The notes under the pieces were generated by a model that was given only the letters and a program-made list of their open reading frames with translations, ran no database searches and had not been told where the DNA came from. This document shows, one piece after another, positions 18,780-27,667 of a stretch of DNA of 64,000 nt. Position numbers and translations under genes: made by a program. The DNA lies in the NCBI RefSeq assembly GCF_009192775.1, contig NZ_VTFX01000004.1:186001-250000 (forward strand), written 5' to 3'. The stretch is from Arthrobacter yangruifuii. Lineage in GTDB: Bacteria; Actinomycetota; Actinomycetes; Actinomycetales; Micrococcaceae. Each line of letters starts with the position of its first letter. The stretch's first letter is position 1.

Positions 18780-19970
18780 CTACGGTGTGCCCGGGCGGTA
18801 GTTCCGCTGTCCGTGGACAAAGTGGTAGAGCACGGTGCTGGCCAGCAGGACGGCGGCGAGCACCCAGTACATTCCGTGGAAACCCGTGAGCGGCAGGAGC
18901 GCACCCAGCAGCAGTGGGCCGAGGCCCACACCCGCATCCATCAGGATAAAGAAGGTGGAGGTGGCCAGCCCGATCCGGGACGCCGGGGCCGTGCTGACGG
19001 CAATCGCCTGGGCACACGGCATCAGGGCGCCGAAGCCGAAGCCCACGAAAACCCCGGCCACGGCCATCACGGCGTCATTCGGTGCGTAGGCCAGCAGGGC
19101 CAGCCCGGCGGCAAAGGAGACCAGGGTCGGGTAGATCACCGCGTTGTCTCCGTGCCGGTCCTGGATGCGGCCCACAAACAACCGCGAAACCAGCACCACG
19201 CACGCGTAGACCACAAAGAAGAGGCTGGCGCCGAGCAGCAGACCCTCGTCCTGCGCATAGGAGTTGAGGAAGGAAAGGATGCCTGCATAGGCGGCGCCGG
19301 CAATGAACATGACCGAGGCGATGGCCAGCGCGGACGGGTCGATGATGTCCGTCAGATGCATCCGCCACTTGTTCTTTTGTTCCTCGGGACCCGGGGTGCG
19401 TTCGGGCAGGCGGAGCACCAGGGCCAGGACCAGGGCGACGGCGGCGCAGCCGGCCGCGAACAGGAACAGGGCACGGTAGCTGACCGAGTTCGCGAGGTAG
19501 ACGGCCAGGAAGGGACCCACGGCGGTGGCCAGCGTGGTGGAAATACCGAAATATCCGGTTCCTTCACCGCGCCGGTGGACGGGAATGAGACTCATGACCG
19601 AGGCGGAAATACTCGTGCTGGCGGCCCCGAACGCCATGCCGTGCAGGATCCTCACGGTCAGCAGCAGCGCCAGGCTCGAGGCCGGGATGTACAGGAGCGA
19701 GGCGGCCACGAACACCGCGAGGCTGATGACGAGCAGGCGGCGGCGTCCCACGAAGTCCAGGAATTTCCCCGCGAACACCCGCGCCGTCAGGGCGCCGAGC
19801 ACGAAGGATCCGGAGGCAAATCCGGCGGCGCCGTCCGAGGCGTTGAACTCCTGCACCGCGTACAGCGCCATGCTGGTCATCAGTAGATAAAACACCATGG
19901 AGATAAAGAGGTTGGTGATGATCGCCAGCACAAATCCCCTGGTCCATAGTTTCGAACCGCTGCCAGCCAC
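18780..19970 (-). CDS. MFS transporter
   Basis: A 396-residue major facilitator with about twelve hydrophobic helices. The loop 2-3 signature appears as RVFAGKFLDFVGRRRLL, and the corresponding repeat in the second half is SRLFVGRIQDRHGD. The family fits drug or metabolite efflux (MFS_1, AraJ/YfcJ-like); no substrate can be named. The GTG at 19970 follows GGAGAGTGCA. A near-palindrome, CCTAACAATATTAGG, lies about 50 bp upstream and may be an operator. Confidence 0.88.
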   Translation of the reverse strand: MAGSGSKLWTRGFVLAIITNLFISMVFYLLMTSMALYAVQEFNASDGAAGFASGSFVLGALTARVFAGKFLDFVGRRRLLVISLAVFVAASLLYIPASSLALLLTVRILHGMAFGAASTSISASVMSLIPVHRRGEGTGYFGISTTLATAVGPFLAVYLANSVSYRALFLFAAGCAAVALVLALVLRLPERTPGPEEQKNKWRMHLTDIIDPSALAIASVMFIAGAAYAGILSFLNSYAQDEGLLLGASLFFVVYACVVLVSRLFVGRIQDRHGDNAVIYPTLVSFAAGLALLAYAPNDAVMAVAGVFVGFGFGALMPCAQAIAVSTAPASRIGLATSTFFILMDAGVGLGPLLLGALLPLTGFHGMYWVLAAVLLASTVLYHFVHGQRNYRPGTP

Positions 19971-20020
19971 TGCACTCTCCTGATCTGCTCGTCGATACTT
20001 GGCCCTGTATTGAAAGGCTC

Positions 20021-20035
20021 CCTAACAATATTAGG
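20021..20035. promoter_or_regulatory. Near-palindromic site upstream of the MFS gene
   Basis: CCTAACAATATTAGG has 5-bp inverted arms (CCTAA/TTAGG), 50 bp upstream of the MFS start codon. It also contains a TAATAT-like -10 candidate on the minus strand. A repressor site is possible; no regulator gene is adjacent. Confidence 0.35.
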
Positions 20036-20383
20036 CATGCCGTGAGGCTGGTAAGGCGAGATTCCACCCCTAATAGCCGTGATCCCGGACACAGTTTGAG
20101 GAGCACTGGGATTGACGTTGCAGATGGGGTCACGCCTGTCACTCCCGTTTCAGCGGCGGAAAACGGCTCCGAGGAAACCAGGTCCGACGGAGGGCCGGTT
20201 TCCGCCGGTTGGTACGCATGTGATTTCTGGGAAAACATCCGTAACTTGCGCCCCGGCGGCTGAACGCCAAGCGTCTCGGCAGCAGAAGAATCCTTGTGAC
20301 TGGCGTGGCTGAAAGCATGAAGTGAGACCCCTGTAATGCCGATTTAGCGGCCAAAAGCGAAGCAGCTCACACAATGGTTATCC

Positions 20384-20406
20384 AACCGTAACTTTCTTGT
20401 ACGGTT
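20384..20406. promoter_or_regulatory. Inverted repeat upstream of the c-di-AMP riboswitch
   Basis: AACCGTA (20384-20390) and TACGGTT (20400-20406) form 7-bp arms around a 9-nt spacer, about 40 bp before the riboswitch. It could be an operator overlapping the promoter; no regulator is suggested by the neighbours. Confidence 0.35.
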
Positions 20407-20445
20407 ATTCCCATGCCGCTTTCTGATGCGGCTCCTCCGGGGCTT

Positions 20446-20619
20446 GTTACCTAGCTCTGCCGCTGGTTCCGGGGGTCCACAGAACGCACCACACGGCAGA
20501 GGCGGGGGAACCAATTACGGGTTCCTTGAATCCTTGGGGTTAAGTCGACCGGTTTCCGCCGGCGGCCGGGTGTCTCCCATCCGAATCCGACAGCTCACCT
20601 CGCAGGTATTGGGAGAGGT
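20446..20619 (+). ncRNA. ydaO/yuaA riboswitch (cyclic di-AMP sensing)
   Basis: The leader of the LysM-NlpC/P60 gene carries the conserved blocks of the ydaO/yuaA class. CTCTGCCG (from 20456) pairs with CGGCAGAG. These are followed by GGGGGAACCA, CTTGGGGTTAAG, and the diagnostic 3' block CCGAATCCGACAGCTCACCT with CGCAGG and TTGGGAGAGG. This class binds c-di-AMP and in actinobacteria often precedes cell-wall hydrolase genes, where ligand binding turns expression off. The 3' strand TGGGAG can pair with CTCCCA at 20574-20579. The same GGGAGAGG is the only ribosome binding site in front of the ATG at 20629. The aptamer and the translation start therefore overlap, which points to translational control. 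Exact ends are approximate. Confidence 0.92.
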
Positions 20620-20628
20620 ATATTTCAA

Positions 20629-21549
20629 ATGACTTTCAACAAAACTCGTGGCCGTCACCGTGCCGAGAACACCGCCGCATCGACCATCTCGCAGGCCGTT
20701 GCAGGCCGCGGACGGACCATGGGCAGCGCCGCAGCCGTAGTCCTCGCCGGTTCGGGCCTGATGCTCAGCATGGCAGCACCCGCTTCCGCCGGAGTTGTCG
20801 CCAATGACAACTACACCCCGACGCAGGCAGCTGCACCGGCCGCTGCGGTAGCTCCGGTTGCTCCGGTTGCACCCGTCGCCGCTCCGGAAGCTGCACCCGC
20901 CACCACCCACACCGTGGTATCCGGTGACACCCTCGGCCAGATCTCCGCCGCTTACGGTGTTGGCCTGGACTCCGTCCTGGCGCTGAACGGCCTCTCGCTG
21001 GCGTCCATCATCTACCCCGGCGATGTCATCACCGTTGCCGGCGAAGCCGCACCGGCCGTCGCAGCTGCACCCGTGGCCGCACCCGCAGCTGCACCCGCTG
21101 CTGCACCCGCCGCCGCTTACGAAACCGCTGCCGCCTACACGCCGGCTGCTCCGGCTGAGGCCGTCAACACCGGCGTCATCACCACGCAGTCGCAGTCGAT
21201 CACCCCTGCAGCAACCCCCGCAGCCAGCGGCACCAACGCCATCATGCTGGCTTCGGCACAGTCGCAGCTGGGCGCAGCCCAGGACTGCACCGTGCTGGTT
21301 GAGGTTGCCCTGCGCGCCGCAGGCCACAGCGTGGGGGACCTTGCTCCCGCACAGCTGGCCGCCTACGGCACCCAGGTCTCCACCCCGGAGCCCGGTGACA
21401 TGGTCTACTACGCCGACGGCGGCATGGGCCTGGCCCACATTGCCATCTACGTTGGCAACGGCGAAGCCATCCACAGCGGCTGGAACGGCAACCAGACCGT
21501 AGTCCAGTCCGTCAACGTCGGCTCCGGCCCCGTGTTCTACCGCGCATAA
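20629..21549 (+). CDS. Secreted LysM and NlpC/P60 domain cell-wall protein
   Basis: A 306-residue exported protein. An N-terminal signal region (positively charged to about residue 28, hydrophobic AAAVVLAGSGLMLSMAAP, then ASAG cleavage) is followed by an Ala/Pro/Val-rich linker. Next come one LysM repeat (HTVVSGDTLGQISAAYGVGL) at about 98-140, a second Ala/Pro-rich linker, and an NlpC/P60 endopeptidase domain with the catalytic Cys in AQDCTVLVE and His in LAHIAIYVG. Such proteins cleave peptidoglycan stem peptides. The usual Ser/Gly next to the active-site Cys is replaced by Thr (DCT). Expression should depend on the c-di-AMP riboswitch in its leader. A terminator follows. Confidence 0.9.
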   Translation: MTFNKTRGRHRAENTAASTISQAVAGRGRTMGSAAAVVLAGSGLMLSMAAPASAGVVANDNYTPTQAAAPAAAVAPVAPVAPVAAPEAAPATTHTVVSGDTLGQISAAYGVGLDSVLALNGLSLASIIYPGDVITVAGEAAPAVAAAPVAAPAAAPAAAPAAAYETAAAYTPAAPAEAVNTGVITTQSQSITPAATPAASGTNAIMLASAQSQLGAAQDCTVLVEVALRAAGHSVGDLAPAQLAAYGTQVSTPEPGDMVYYADGGMGLAHIAIYVGNGEAIHSGWNGNQTVVQSVNVGSGPVFYRA

Positions 21550-21574
21550 GGCTTCCTAGCCGCATCGTGCACCG

Positions 21575-21614
21575 ATGAGCGTCCGACCCTCCGGGGTCGG
21601 GCGCTCATTGTTTT
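21575..21614 (+). terminator. Rho-independent terminator after the NlpC/P60 gene
   Basis: A 14-bp stem with one G-U pair (21575-21588 with 21595-21608), a 6-nt loop and a T-rich tail TTGTTTTA. It also separates this gene from the convergent kdpE. Confidence 0.9.
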
Positions 21615-21636
21615 ATGCCCGTGGTTCACGAAGGGG

Positions 21637-22311
21637 TCACGGCTCAAACCGGTACCCCATGCCGTGTTCGGTCAACAGGTGCTCCGGCGCTGCCGGATCC
21701 GTCTCCAGTTTCCGCCGCAGCTGACCAATGTACAGACGCAGGTAGCCGGAGTCCGTGGTTCCCGGACCCCAGACCTTGGTCAGCAGCGTCTGCCGGGTGA
21801 TCAGCATCCCGGGATGGGCGAGCAGCTCCGCCAGGAAGCGCCACTCGGTGGGGGTGAGGCGGATCGCGGAGCCGTCGTCGAGCCGTGCAATCCGGCGTGC
21901 AGCCAGGTCCACCCGCACTGCCCCGAACGTGATTTCGCTGGGCCCGGCAGCCGTGGGCCTGCGGCGGGACAGGGCACGGATCCGGGCGAGCAGCTCCTCG
22001 GTGGAGAAGGGCTTGGTGACATAGTCGTCCGCTCCGAGATCCAGCGCCCGAACCTTGTCCGCCGGATCGATCCGGCCGGACACCACCAGGATCGGTACGG
22101 CACTCCAGCCGCGGACGGCTTCAATAACGTCCATGCCGCTCAGTCCCGGCATGCCCAGGTCCAGCACCAGCAGGTCCGGATGGGTGTCCACCGCCTTGCG
22201 GATGGCGGCGCTTCCGCTTTCCGCGGTCACCACCTCGTATCCGTACGCGCTCAGAGTGATCCGCAGTGCCCTCAGGATCTGTACGTCGTCGTCGGCGATC
22301 AGGATCTTCAT
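21637..22311 (-). CDS. kdpE: KdpE response regulator
   Basis: A 224-residue OmpR/PhoB-type regulator. The receiver domain has KILIADDDVQILRAL (acidic pocket), the phosphorylated Asp in LLVLDLGMPGLSG and the KPFSTEELLARI end. The winged-helix domain follows with LTPTEWRFLAELLAHPG and DSGYLRLYIGQLRRKLE. It overlaps kdpD by 4 bp (ATGA), is the last gene of the kdp operon, and should activate kdp transcription under potassium limitation or osmotic stress. Confidence 0.95.
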   Translation of the reverse strand: MKILIADDDVQILRALRITLSAYGYEVVTAESGSAAIRKAVDTHPDLLVLDLGMPGLSGMDVIEAVRGWSAVPILVVSGRIDPADKVRALDLGADDYVTKPFSTEELLARIRALSRRRPTAAGPSEITFGAVRVDLAARRIARLDDGSAIRLTPTEWRFLAELLAHPGMLITRQTLLTKVWGPGTTDSGYLRLYIGQLRRKLETDPAAPEHLLTEHGMGYRFEP

Positions 22312-24830
22312 CCGGCCACCGCCGACAGTCCGCTTGCGGGGACGCGGGGCGCGGCAACCGGCAGTGAGAGGACCATGGTCAGCCCGCCGCCGGGGGTGTC
22401 TTCGGTGTCCAGGGTTCCGCCCATGCCTTCCGTGAATCCCTTGGCCAGGGCCAGGCCGAGGCCAAGGCCGGTCGAGTTGTCGATGTCCCCCAGCCGCTGG
22501 AACGGTACGAAAATTTCCCCGCGCCGCTGTTCGGGAACGCCCGGTCCTGAGTCTATGACGCGGATTTCCACCCGGCCGGCAAACTCGCTGACCGACAGCA
22601 CGATTCCGTCCGGGCTGAAGCGCACCGCGTTGGCCAGCAGGTTGACCAGCACACGCTGCAGGAGCACAGGATCGGCCAGGACCACGCGCGGCGCGGCAGG
22701 GATTTCGAGTTCCACCTCCGCCGGGCCCAGTTCCAGCTCCTCGAGCGCCGGCAGCACCGCATCGGCGACATTCACCGGCTCCAGGCTCACGCCGACGACG
22801 CCGGCCTGCAGCCTGCTGACGTCCAGCAGGCTGGTGACCAGTCCGGACAGGGAGGCGAGGGATTCCTCGGCAGTGGCCAGCAGTTCGTTCCGGTCCTTCT
22901 CGGACCAGGTGACGTCCGTCGCCCGCAGGCTGGTGACGGCCGCGGTTGCCGCCGTGAGCGGACGGCGCAGGTCATGTCCGACGGCGGCCAGCAGCGCCGT
23001 GCGGACCTTGTCCGCCTCGGCCAGGGACCCCAGTCCCCGAGCGGTTTCGGTCAGTTCCCGGTGCTCCAGCGCGGCCTCCAGCTGGGCGGTAATGACTGCC
23101 AGCAGGCGGCGGTCCGACGCAGCCAGTTCACGGCCCCACAAATCCAGGAAGCAGCGCTCCCCGACCGGGAGCCGGGTGAACGCGGGGTCGTCCGGTGCCA
23201 CGGACGCCGGCCACTCGCCGTCGGCGTACAGGTCTTCACCCTCGGACCGCATCCGGGCGGCGCTGACGTTGAAGGCCTCGCGGGTCCGGCTCACCAGGGC
23301 ACCGAGTGCGTCCTCCCCGCGCAGCACGCTGCCGGCCACGGAGGCCAGCAGTTCGGATTCCGACGCCGAGCGCCGGGCGGTGCGTGCCCGCCGGGCGGCG
23401 GCATCCACCACGTAGCTCACGAGCATCGCGTTGACGATGTACAGCCCCAGTGCCAGCATGTGGGACGGGGTGGCCACGGTCACGGTGTAAAGCGGAGAGA
23501 TGAAGAAGAAATCCAGGGTCAGGCCCGAGAGCAGGGCGCCGAACAGTGCCGGCCAGATGCCGCCGACCAGGGCCACCAGGATCACCAGGAGCTGGTAGCT
23601 GAGCACGTCGCCGGTGATGGTTTCGGCGCTTCGGGCTGCCACCAGCCCGGCAGTGAGCAGCGGGCCGCCCACCAGCGCGAAGCCGAAGCCGAGCAGGCGC
23701 CGGCGCACCGAGAGGGCACTGCCGAAATGCGGCAGCACCAGGGTCCGGGCGGCCGCCGAGTGGGAGACCATATGCACGTCGATGTCCCCGGACTCCCGGA
23801 TGACCGTGGCCCCGATTCCCGGCCCGGACAGCAGCGCCGCGATCCGGGGACGCCGGCTGACACCCACCACCAGCTGGGTGGCGTTGACGCTGCGGGCAAA
23901 ATCCACCAGCGCCCGCGGTACGTCATTTCCCACCACCTGGTGGAAGCTGCCTCCGAGCTTCTCCACCAGGAGCCGCTGCGAAGCCAGCTCCCCCGGTTCC
24001 GGTCCGCGCAGCCCGTCTGCCCCGGAGACATGAACGGCCAGCAGCTTGCCGCCGGCGGACCGGGCGGCAATCCGCGCACCGCGGCGCAGCAGGGTGCGCC
24101 CTTCGGGTCCGCCGGTGAGCGCCACCACCACCCGCTCCCGTGCCTCCCATTTGCGGCTGATGCCGTGTTCTTCGCGGTAGCGGTTCAGCGCCGAATCCAC
24201 TTCATCGGCCAGCCACAACAGGGCCAGCTCGCGCAGGGCCGTCAGGTTTCCGAGGCGGAAATAGTTGGACAGGGCGGCATCGACGCGTTCGGCGGGGTAA
24301 ATGACGCCGTCGGCCAGGCGGCCGCGCAGCGACTGCGGAGTGAGGTCCACCAGCTCCACCTGTTCGGCGCCGCGCAGGACGGCGTCCGGCACGGTTTCGG
24401 CCTGCAGGGTGCCGGTGATCTGCTCGATCACGTCATTCAGGGAGTCAATGTGCTGGATGTTCACGGTGGACAGGACGTTGATCCCGGCGTCAAGCAGGGC
24501 CTGCACGTCCTGCCACCGCTTTTCGTGCGCCAGCCCGGGCACGTTGGTATGGGCGAGTTCGTCCACCAGCGCATATTCGGGCGCCCGCGCCAGGACCGCA
24601 GGCAGGTCCATCTCCTGCAGTTCCAGCCCCCGGTGCCGCAGGACGGCGCGCGGGATGGTTTCCAGGCCCTCGGCCACGGCAGCCGTCCCGGCGCGTCCGT
24701 GCGTTTCCACCAATGCGATGACGACGTCGGATCCCTCATCCCGGAGGCGGCGCCCCTCTTCGAGCATGGCGTAGGTTTTGCCCACACCGGGGGCCGCCCC
24801 CAGAAAAACCCTCAGTTGTCCTCGCGTCAT
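22308..24830 (-). CDS. kdpD: KdpD osmosensitive K+ channel histidine kinase
   Basis: An 840-residue sensor kinase. The N-terminal KdpD domain (about 1-210) begins GQLRVFLGAAPGVGKTYAML, containing a Walker A-like loop, and has the typical LVDELAHTNVPG. A Usp-like domain (about 230-350) and four closely spaced membrane helices (about 370-480) follow. A GAF-like segment comes next, then HisKA with the phospho-His in AAVGHDLRRPL. The HATPase domain has NLLANAVRF, DSGPGVPE and GLGLGLALAKGF. KdpD controls KdpE phosphorylation in response to K+ and, in some bacteria, binds c-di-AMP through its Usp domain; whether it does so here is unknown. It is coupled to kdpE by a 4-bp overlap and starts 3 bp after kdpC. 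Confidence 0.95.
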   Translation of the reverse strand: MTRGQLRVFLGAAPGVGKTYAMLEEGRRLRDEGSDVVIALVETHGRAGTAAVAEGLETIPRAVLRHRGLELQEMDLPAVLARAPEYALVDELAHTNVPGLAHEKRWQDVQALLDAGINVLSTVNIQHIDSLNDVIEQITGTLQAETVPDAVLRGAEQVELVDLTPQSLRGRLADGVIYPAERVDAALSNYFRLGNLTALRELALLWLADEVDSALNRYREEHGISRKWEARERVVVALTGGPEGRTLLRRGARIAARSAGGKLLAVHVSGADGLRGPEPGELASQRLLVEKLGGSFHQVVGNDVPRALVDFARSVNATQLVVGVSRRPRIAALLSGPGIGATVIRESGDIDVHMVSHSAAARTLVLPHFGSALSVRRRLLGFGFALVGGPLLTAGLVAARSAETITGDVLSYQLLVILVALVGGIWPALFGALLSGLTLDFFFISPLYTVTVATPSHMLALGLYIVNAMLVSYVVDAAARRARTARRSASESELLASVAGSVLRGEDALGALVSRTREAFNVSAARMRSEGEDLYADGEWPASVAPDDPAFTRLPVGERCFLDLWGRELAASDRRLLAVITAQLEAALEHRELTETARGLGSLAEADKVRTALLAAVGHDLRRPLTAATAAVTSLRATDVTWSEKDRNELLATAEESLASLSGLVTSLLDVSRLQAGVVGVSLEPVNVADAVLPALEELELGPAEVELEIPAAPRVVLADPVLLQRVLVNLLANAVRFSPDGIVLSVSEFAGRVEIRVIDSGPGVPEQRRGEIFVPFQRLGDIDNSTGLGLGLALAKGFTEGMGGTLDTEDTPGGGLTMVLSLPVAAPRVPASGLSAVAG

Positions 24831-24833
24831 GGA

Positions 24834-25442
24834 CTAAGTGTCCAGCTCCGCCAGCGAAATGTTCAAAAGCAACACGTTGACGGTGCTGCTGCCGAGGATC
24901 CCGGCGAACGGTGCCTGCGTGGCGTCGTCCACCAGGGCGGAGACCTGTTCCGGGTCCAGGCCGCGTTCCCGCGCTACCCGGTCTACCTGCAGCCGGGCGT
25001 ATTCGGGGCTGATGTGCGGATCCAGTCCGGAGCCCGATGTCGTGACGGCATCGGCGGGGACCTCTTCCGGAGCCACACCTTCCAGCTCCGCCACTGCCCC
25101 CCGGCGCTCCGCTACGGCGGCGGCCAGGTCCTCGCTCAGGGGTCCGAGGTTGGAACCGCTGGAGGCGCCGCCGTCGTACCCGTCTCCCGCCGCGGAGGGC
25201 CGGGACTGGAACCACTGGGGCAGGGCCGCGCCGTCGGCGTCTGTAAAGGACTGGCCGATCAGCTCCGATCCCACGTCGCTGCCTCCGCTGCTGACCATCG
25301 AGCCGTTGGCCCGGCCGTGCAGTGCGGCCTGGCCGATTCCCGCCATTGCCAGTGGATATCCGACGCCGAGCAGGAGCGTGAGCATCACCAGGACGCGGAG
25401 GGATACGCCAAGCTGGCGCATGCTGGTGCGGACGGGGTTCAT
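24834..25442 (-). CDS. kdpC: KdpC subunit of the K+-transporting ATPase
   Basis: A 202-residue KdpC with one N-terminal membrane helix (LGVSLRVLVMLTLLLGVGYPLAM) and a periplasm-facing domain. Typical segments are SELIGQSFT, FQSRPSAAGDGYDGGASSGSNLGP and GSGLDPHISPEYARLQVDRVA. KdpC stabilises the KdpFABC complex and increases its affinity for ATP. Its length is usual for the family. It lies 72 bp after kdpB and 3 bp before kdpD. Confidence 0.95.
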   Translation of the reverse strand: MNPVRTSMRQLGVSLRVLVMLTLLLGVGYPLAMAGIGQAALHGRANGSMVSSGGSDVGSELIGQSFTDADGAALPQWFQSRPSAAGDGYDGGASSGSNLGPLSEDLAAAVAERRGAVAELEGVAPEEVPADAVTTSGSGLDPHISPEYARLQVDRVARERGLDPEQVSALVDDATQAPFAGILGSSTVNVLLLNISLAELDT

Positions 25443-25514
25443 TTCCTGCTCCTTGTAAGGGGGGTGCTGCGTTCAATCCGGATGAGGTGGAGGATGCGGA
25501 TAAGGGCCGTCACG

Positions 25515-27665
25515 TCAGAACCCCGGGATCAGGCTGATCAGGAGGTCGATGAGCTTGATGCCGATGAACGGCGCAATGACGCCGCCCACCCCGTAGATCA
25601 GCAGGTTGCGGCTGAGTATCGAGGAGGAGCCGGCGGCCCGGTACTTCACGCCGCGCAGCGCCAGCGGAATCAACGCCACGATAATCACCGCGTTGAAGAT
25701 CACCGCGGAGAGGATGGCCGAGGCCGGCGAATTCAGCTGCATCAGGTTCAGCGCGGCCAGGCCGGGGAAAACCCCCACGAACATGGCCGGGATGATGGCG
25801 AAGTACTTGGCAATGTCGTTGGCAATCGAGAAGGTCGTCAGGGCGCCGCGGGTGATGAGCAGCTGCTTGCCGATGCCGACGATGTCGATCAGCTTGGTGG
25901 GGTCCGAGTCCAGGTCCACCATGTTGCCGGCTTCCTTGGCCGCGGAGGTGCCGGTGTTCATGGCGACGCCGACGTCGGCCTGGGCCAGTGCCGGGGCGTC
26001 GTTGGTGCCGTCGCCCGTCATCGCCACCAGATGCCCGCCCGCCTGTTCGCGGCGGATCAGGGCCATCTTGTCTTCAGGGGTGGCTTCGGCGAGGAAGTCG
26101 TCCACCCCGGCCTCGGCGGCAATGGCCTTGGCGGTGTACGGGTTGTCGCCGGTGATCATCACGGTGCGGATGCCCATGGCCCGCAGCTGGATGAAGCGCT
26201 CCTTCAAGCCCTCCTTGACCACGTCCTTGAGGTGGATGACGCCCAGGATCCGGGTGCCGCCGTGGGCGTCCCGCACCGCCACCAGCAGCGGCGTGCCGCC
26301 TGAAGTGGAGATTTTCTTCACCTGGTCCTCGACGGCCATCAGGACGTCCACCTCTATTCCGCCGGATTCGGCGGTCCAGTCCAGGATGGCGCCGGAGGCA
26401 CCCTTGCGGATCTTCGCTCCGTCAGGGAAGTCCATGCCGCTCATCCGGGTCTGGGCTGTGAACGGCACACTCACGGAGCCGGCCGGCGGTTCCGGGCGGC
26501 AGCCCTTTGCAGCAGCCAGCTCCACCACCGATTTGCCCTCGGGCGTGGGATCGCCGAAGGAGGACAGCACGGCGGCGTCGATCAGGTCGGTGCTCTGGGT
26601 GCCGTCGATCGGGATGAACCCTGCGGCCTGGCGGTTGCCGTAGGTGATGGTCCCCGTTTTATCGAGCAGCAGGGTGGTGACGTCACCGGCGGCCTCGACT
26701 GCGCGTCCGGACATGGCGAGGACATTGCGCTGGACCAGGCGGTCCATGCCGGCAATGCCGATGGCCGAAAGCAGCGCACCGATGGTCGTGGGGATCAGGC
26801 AGACCAGCAGGGCCACCAGGACGGGGATGCTGACGGTGGCGGACGAGTAGCCTGCCAGCGGGTTGAGCGTCAGCACCACCACGATGAAGATGAGCGACAG
26901 CGTGGCCAGGAGGATATTCAGGGCAATCTCGTTGGGCGTCTTCTGCCGTGCGGCACCTTCAACGAGCCGGATCATCCGGTCAACGAAGGTTTCACCGGGT
27001 TTGCTGGTGATCCGGACAACAATGCGGTCGGACAGGACACGGGTGCCTCCGGTGACGGCCGAGCGGTCGCCGCCGGATTCCCGGACCACCGGGGCGGATT
27101 CCCCGGTGATGGCCGATTCGTCCACGGAGGCAATGCCGTCAATGATGTCGCCGTCGCCGGGGATGATCTGCCCGGCCTCGACCACCACTACGTCATCAAG
27201 GCCCAGATCGGCCGAGGGAACCTCCGAGATGCCGGCCCCGAGGGCTGCGGGATCGCGGCCGGAGTCGTAACCCTCCACCCGGTAGGCGGTGGTGGTGGCC
27301 CGGCTGTTGCGCAGGCTGGCTGCCTGCGCCTTGCCTCGGCCCTCGGCCACTGCTTCCGCGAGGTTGGCAAAGATGACGGTGGCCCAGAGCCAGCCGGCAA
27401 TCAGCCAGGAGAACGCGCCGGGGACGGGGGTGCCGCCGGAGTCCTGCGGGCCGCCGAGGAAGGGTTCGGCGACGGCGATCGCAGTGATCAGGACCGCCCC
27501 GATCTCGACGATGAACATCACCGGGGTGCGGACCATCAGCCGCGGGTCCAGTTTCCGGAAGGCTCCGGGCAGGGCTGCAGCCAGCGAGCCCGCAGTGATG
27601 CCGCGGGCGGCCGGAGCCGGGGCCGGAACCGATTCGGACTCCAGGGGTTTGGTAAGTGTGGACAT
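25515..27665 (-). CDS. kdpB: KdpB ATPase subunit of the K+-transporting ATPase
   Basis: A 716-residue P-type ATPase that hydrolyses ATP to drive high-affinity K+ import with KdpA. It has [20 protein letters not shown] (actuator TGES loop), the phosphorylation motif [12 protein letters not shown] (about residue 310), [14 protein letters not shown] and the hinge [18 protein letters not shown]. Membrane helices are at both ends. The ATG at 27665 follows kdpA by 2 bp and gives a short Ala/Pro-rich N-terminal extension of about 25 residues compared with E. coli KdpB. Longer upstream frames overlap kdpA and are not real. Confidence 0.95.
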   Translation of the reverse strand: MSTLTKPLESESVPAPAPAARGITAGSLAAALPGAFRKLDPRLMVRTPVMFIVEIGAVLITAIAVAEPFLGGPQDSGGTPVPGAFSWLIAGWLWATVIFANLAEAVAEGRGKAQAASLRNSRATTTAYRVEGYDSGRDPAALGAGISEVPSADLGLDDVVVVEAGQIIPGDGDIIDGIASVDESAITGESAPVVRESGGDRSAVTGGTRVLSDRIVVRITSKPGETFVDRMIRLVEGAARQKTPNEIALNILLATLSLIFIVVVLTLNPLAGYSSATVSIPVLVALLVCLIPTTIGALLSAIGIAGMDRLVQRNVLAMSGRAVEAAGDVTTLLLDKTGTITYGNRQAAGFIPIDGTQSTDLIDAAVLSSFGDPTPEGKSVVELAAAKGCRPEPPAGSVSVPFTAQTRMSGMDFPDGAKIRKGASGAILDWTAESGGIEVDVLMAVEDQVKKISTSGGTPLLVAVRDAHGGTRILGVIHLKDVVKEGLKERFIQLRAMGIRTVMITGDNPYTAKAIAAEAGVDDFLAEATPEDKMALIRREQAGGHLVAMTGDGTNDAPALAQADVGVAMNTGTSAAKEAGNMVDLDSDPTKLIDIVGIGKQLLITRGALTTFSIANDIAKYFAIIPAMFVGVFPGLAALNLMQLNSPASAILSAVIFNAVIIVALIPLALRGVKYRAAGSSSILSRNLLIYGVGGVIAPFIGIKLIDLLISLIPGF

Positions 27666-27667
27666 GG

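Larger units (their letters stand above)
19971..20445. other. 475-bp intergenic control region between divergent MFS and riboswitch-led genes
   Basis: No coding frame is convincing here. It should hold the promoter of the MFS gene (leftward) and of the riboswitch transcript (rightward). Visible elements are a near-palindrome at 20021-20035 and an inverted repeat at 20384-20406, annotated separately. The rest shows nothing I can name. Confidence 0.6.

Noticed and set aside
20139-20374. Small open frames on both strands upstream of the c-di-AMP riboswitch
   Set aside because: They overlap each other, have no ribosome binding site and lack sensible amino-acid composition; the region is better read as promoter DNA.
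22974-26303. A very long open frame (over 1,100 codons) on the plus strand
   Set aside because: It lies antisense to kdpD, kdpC and kdpB, whose products match known families along their whole length. The frame stays open only because of the G/C-rich third positions, and its translation is His/Gln/Gly-rich low complexity.
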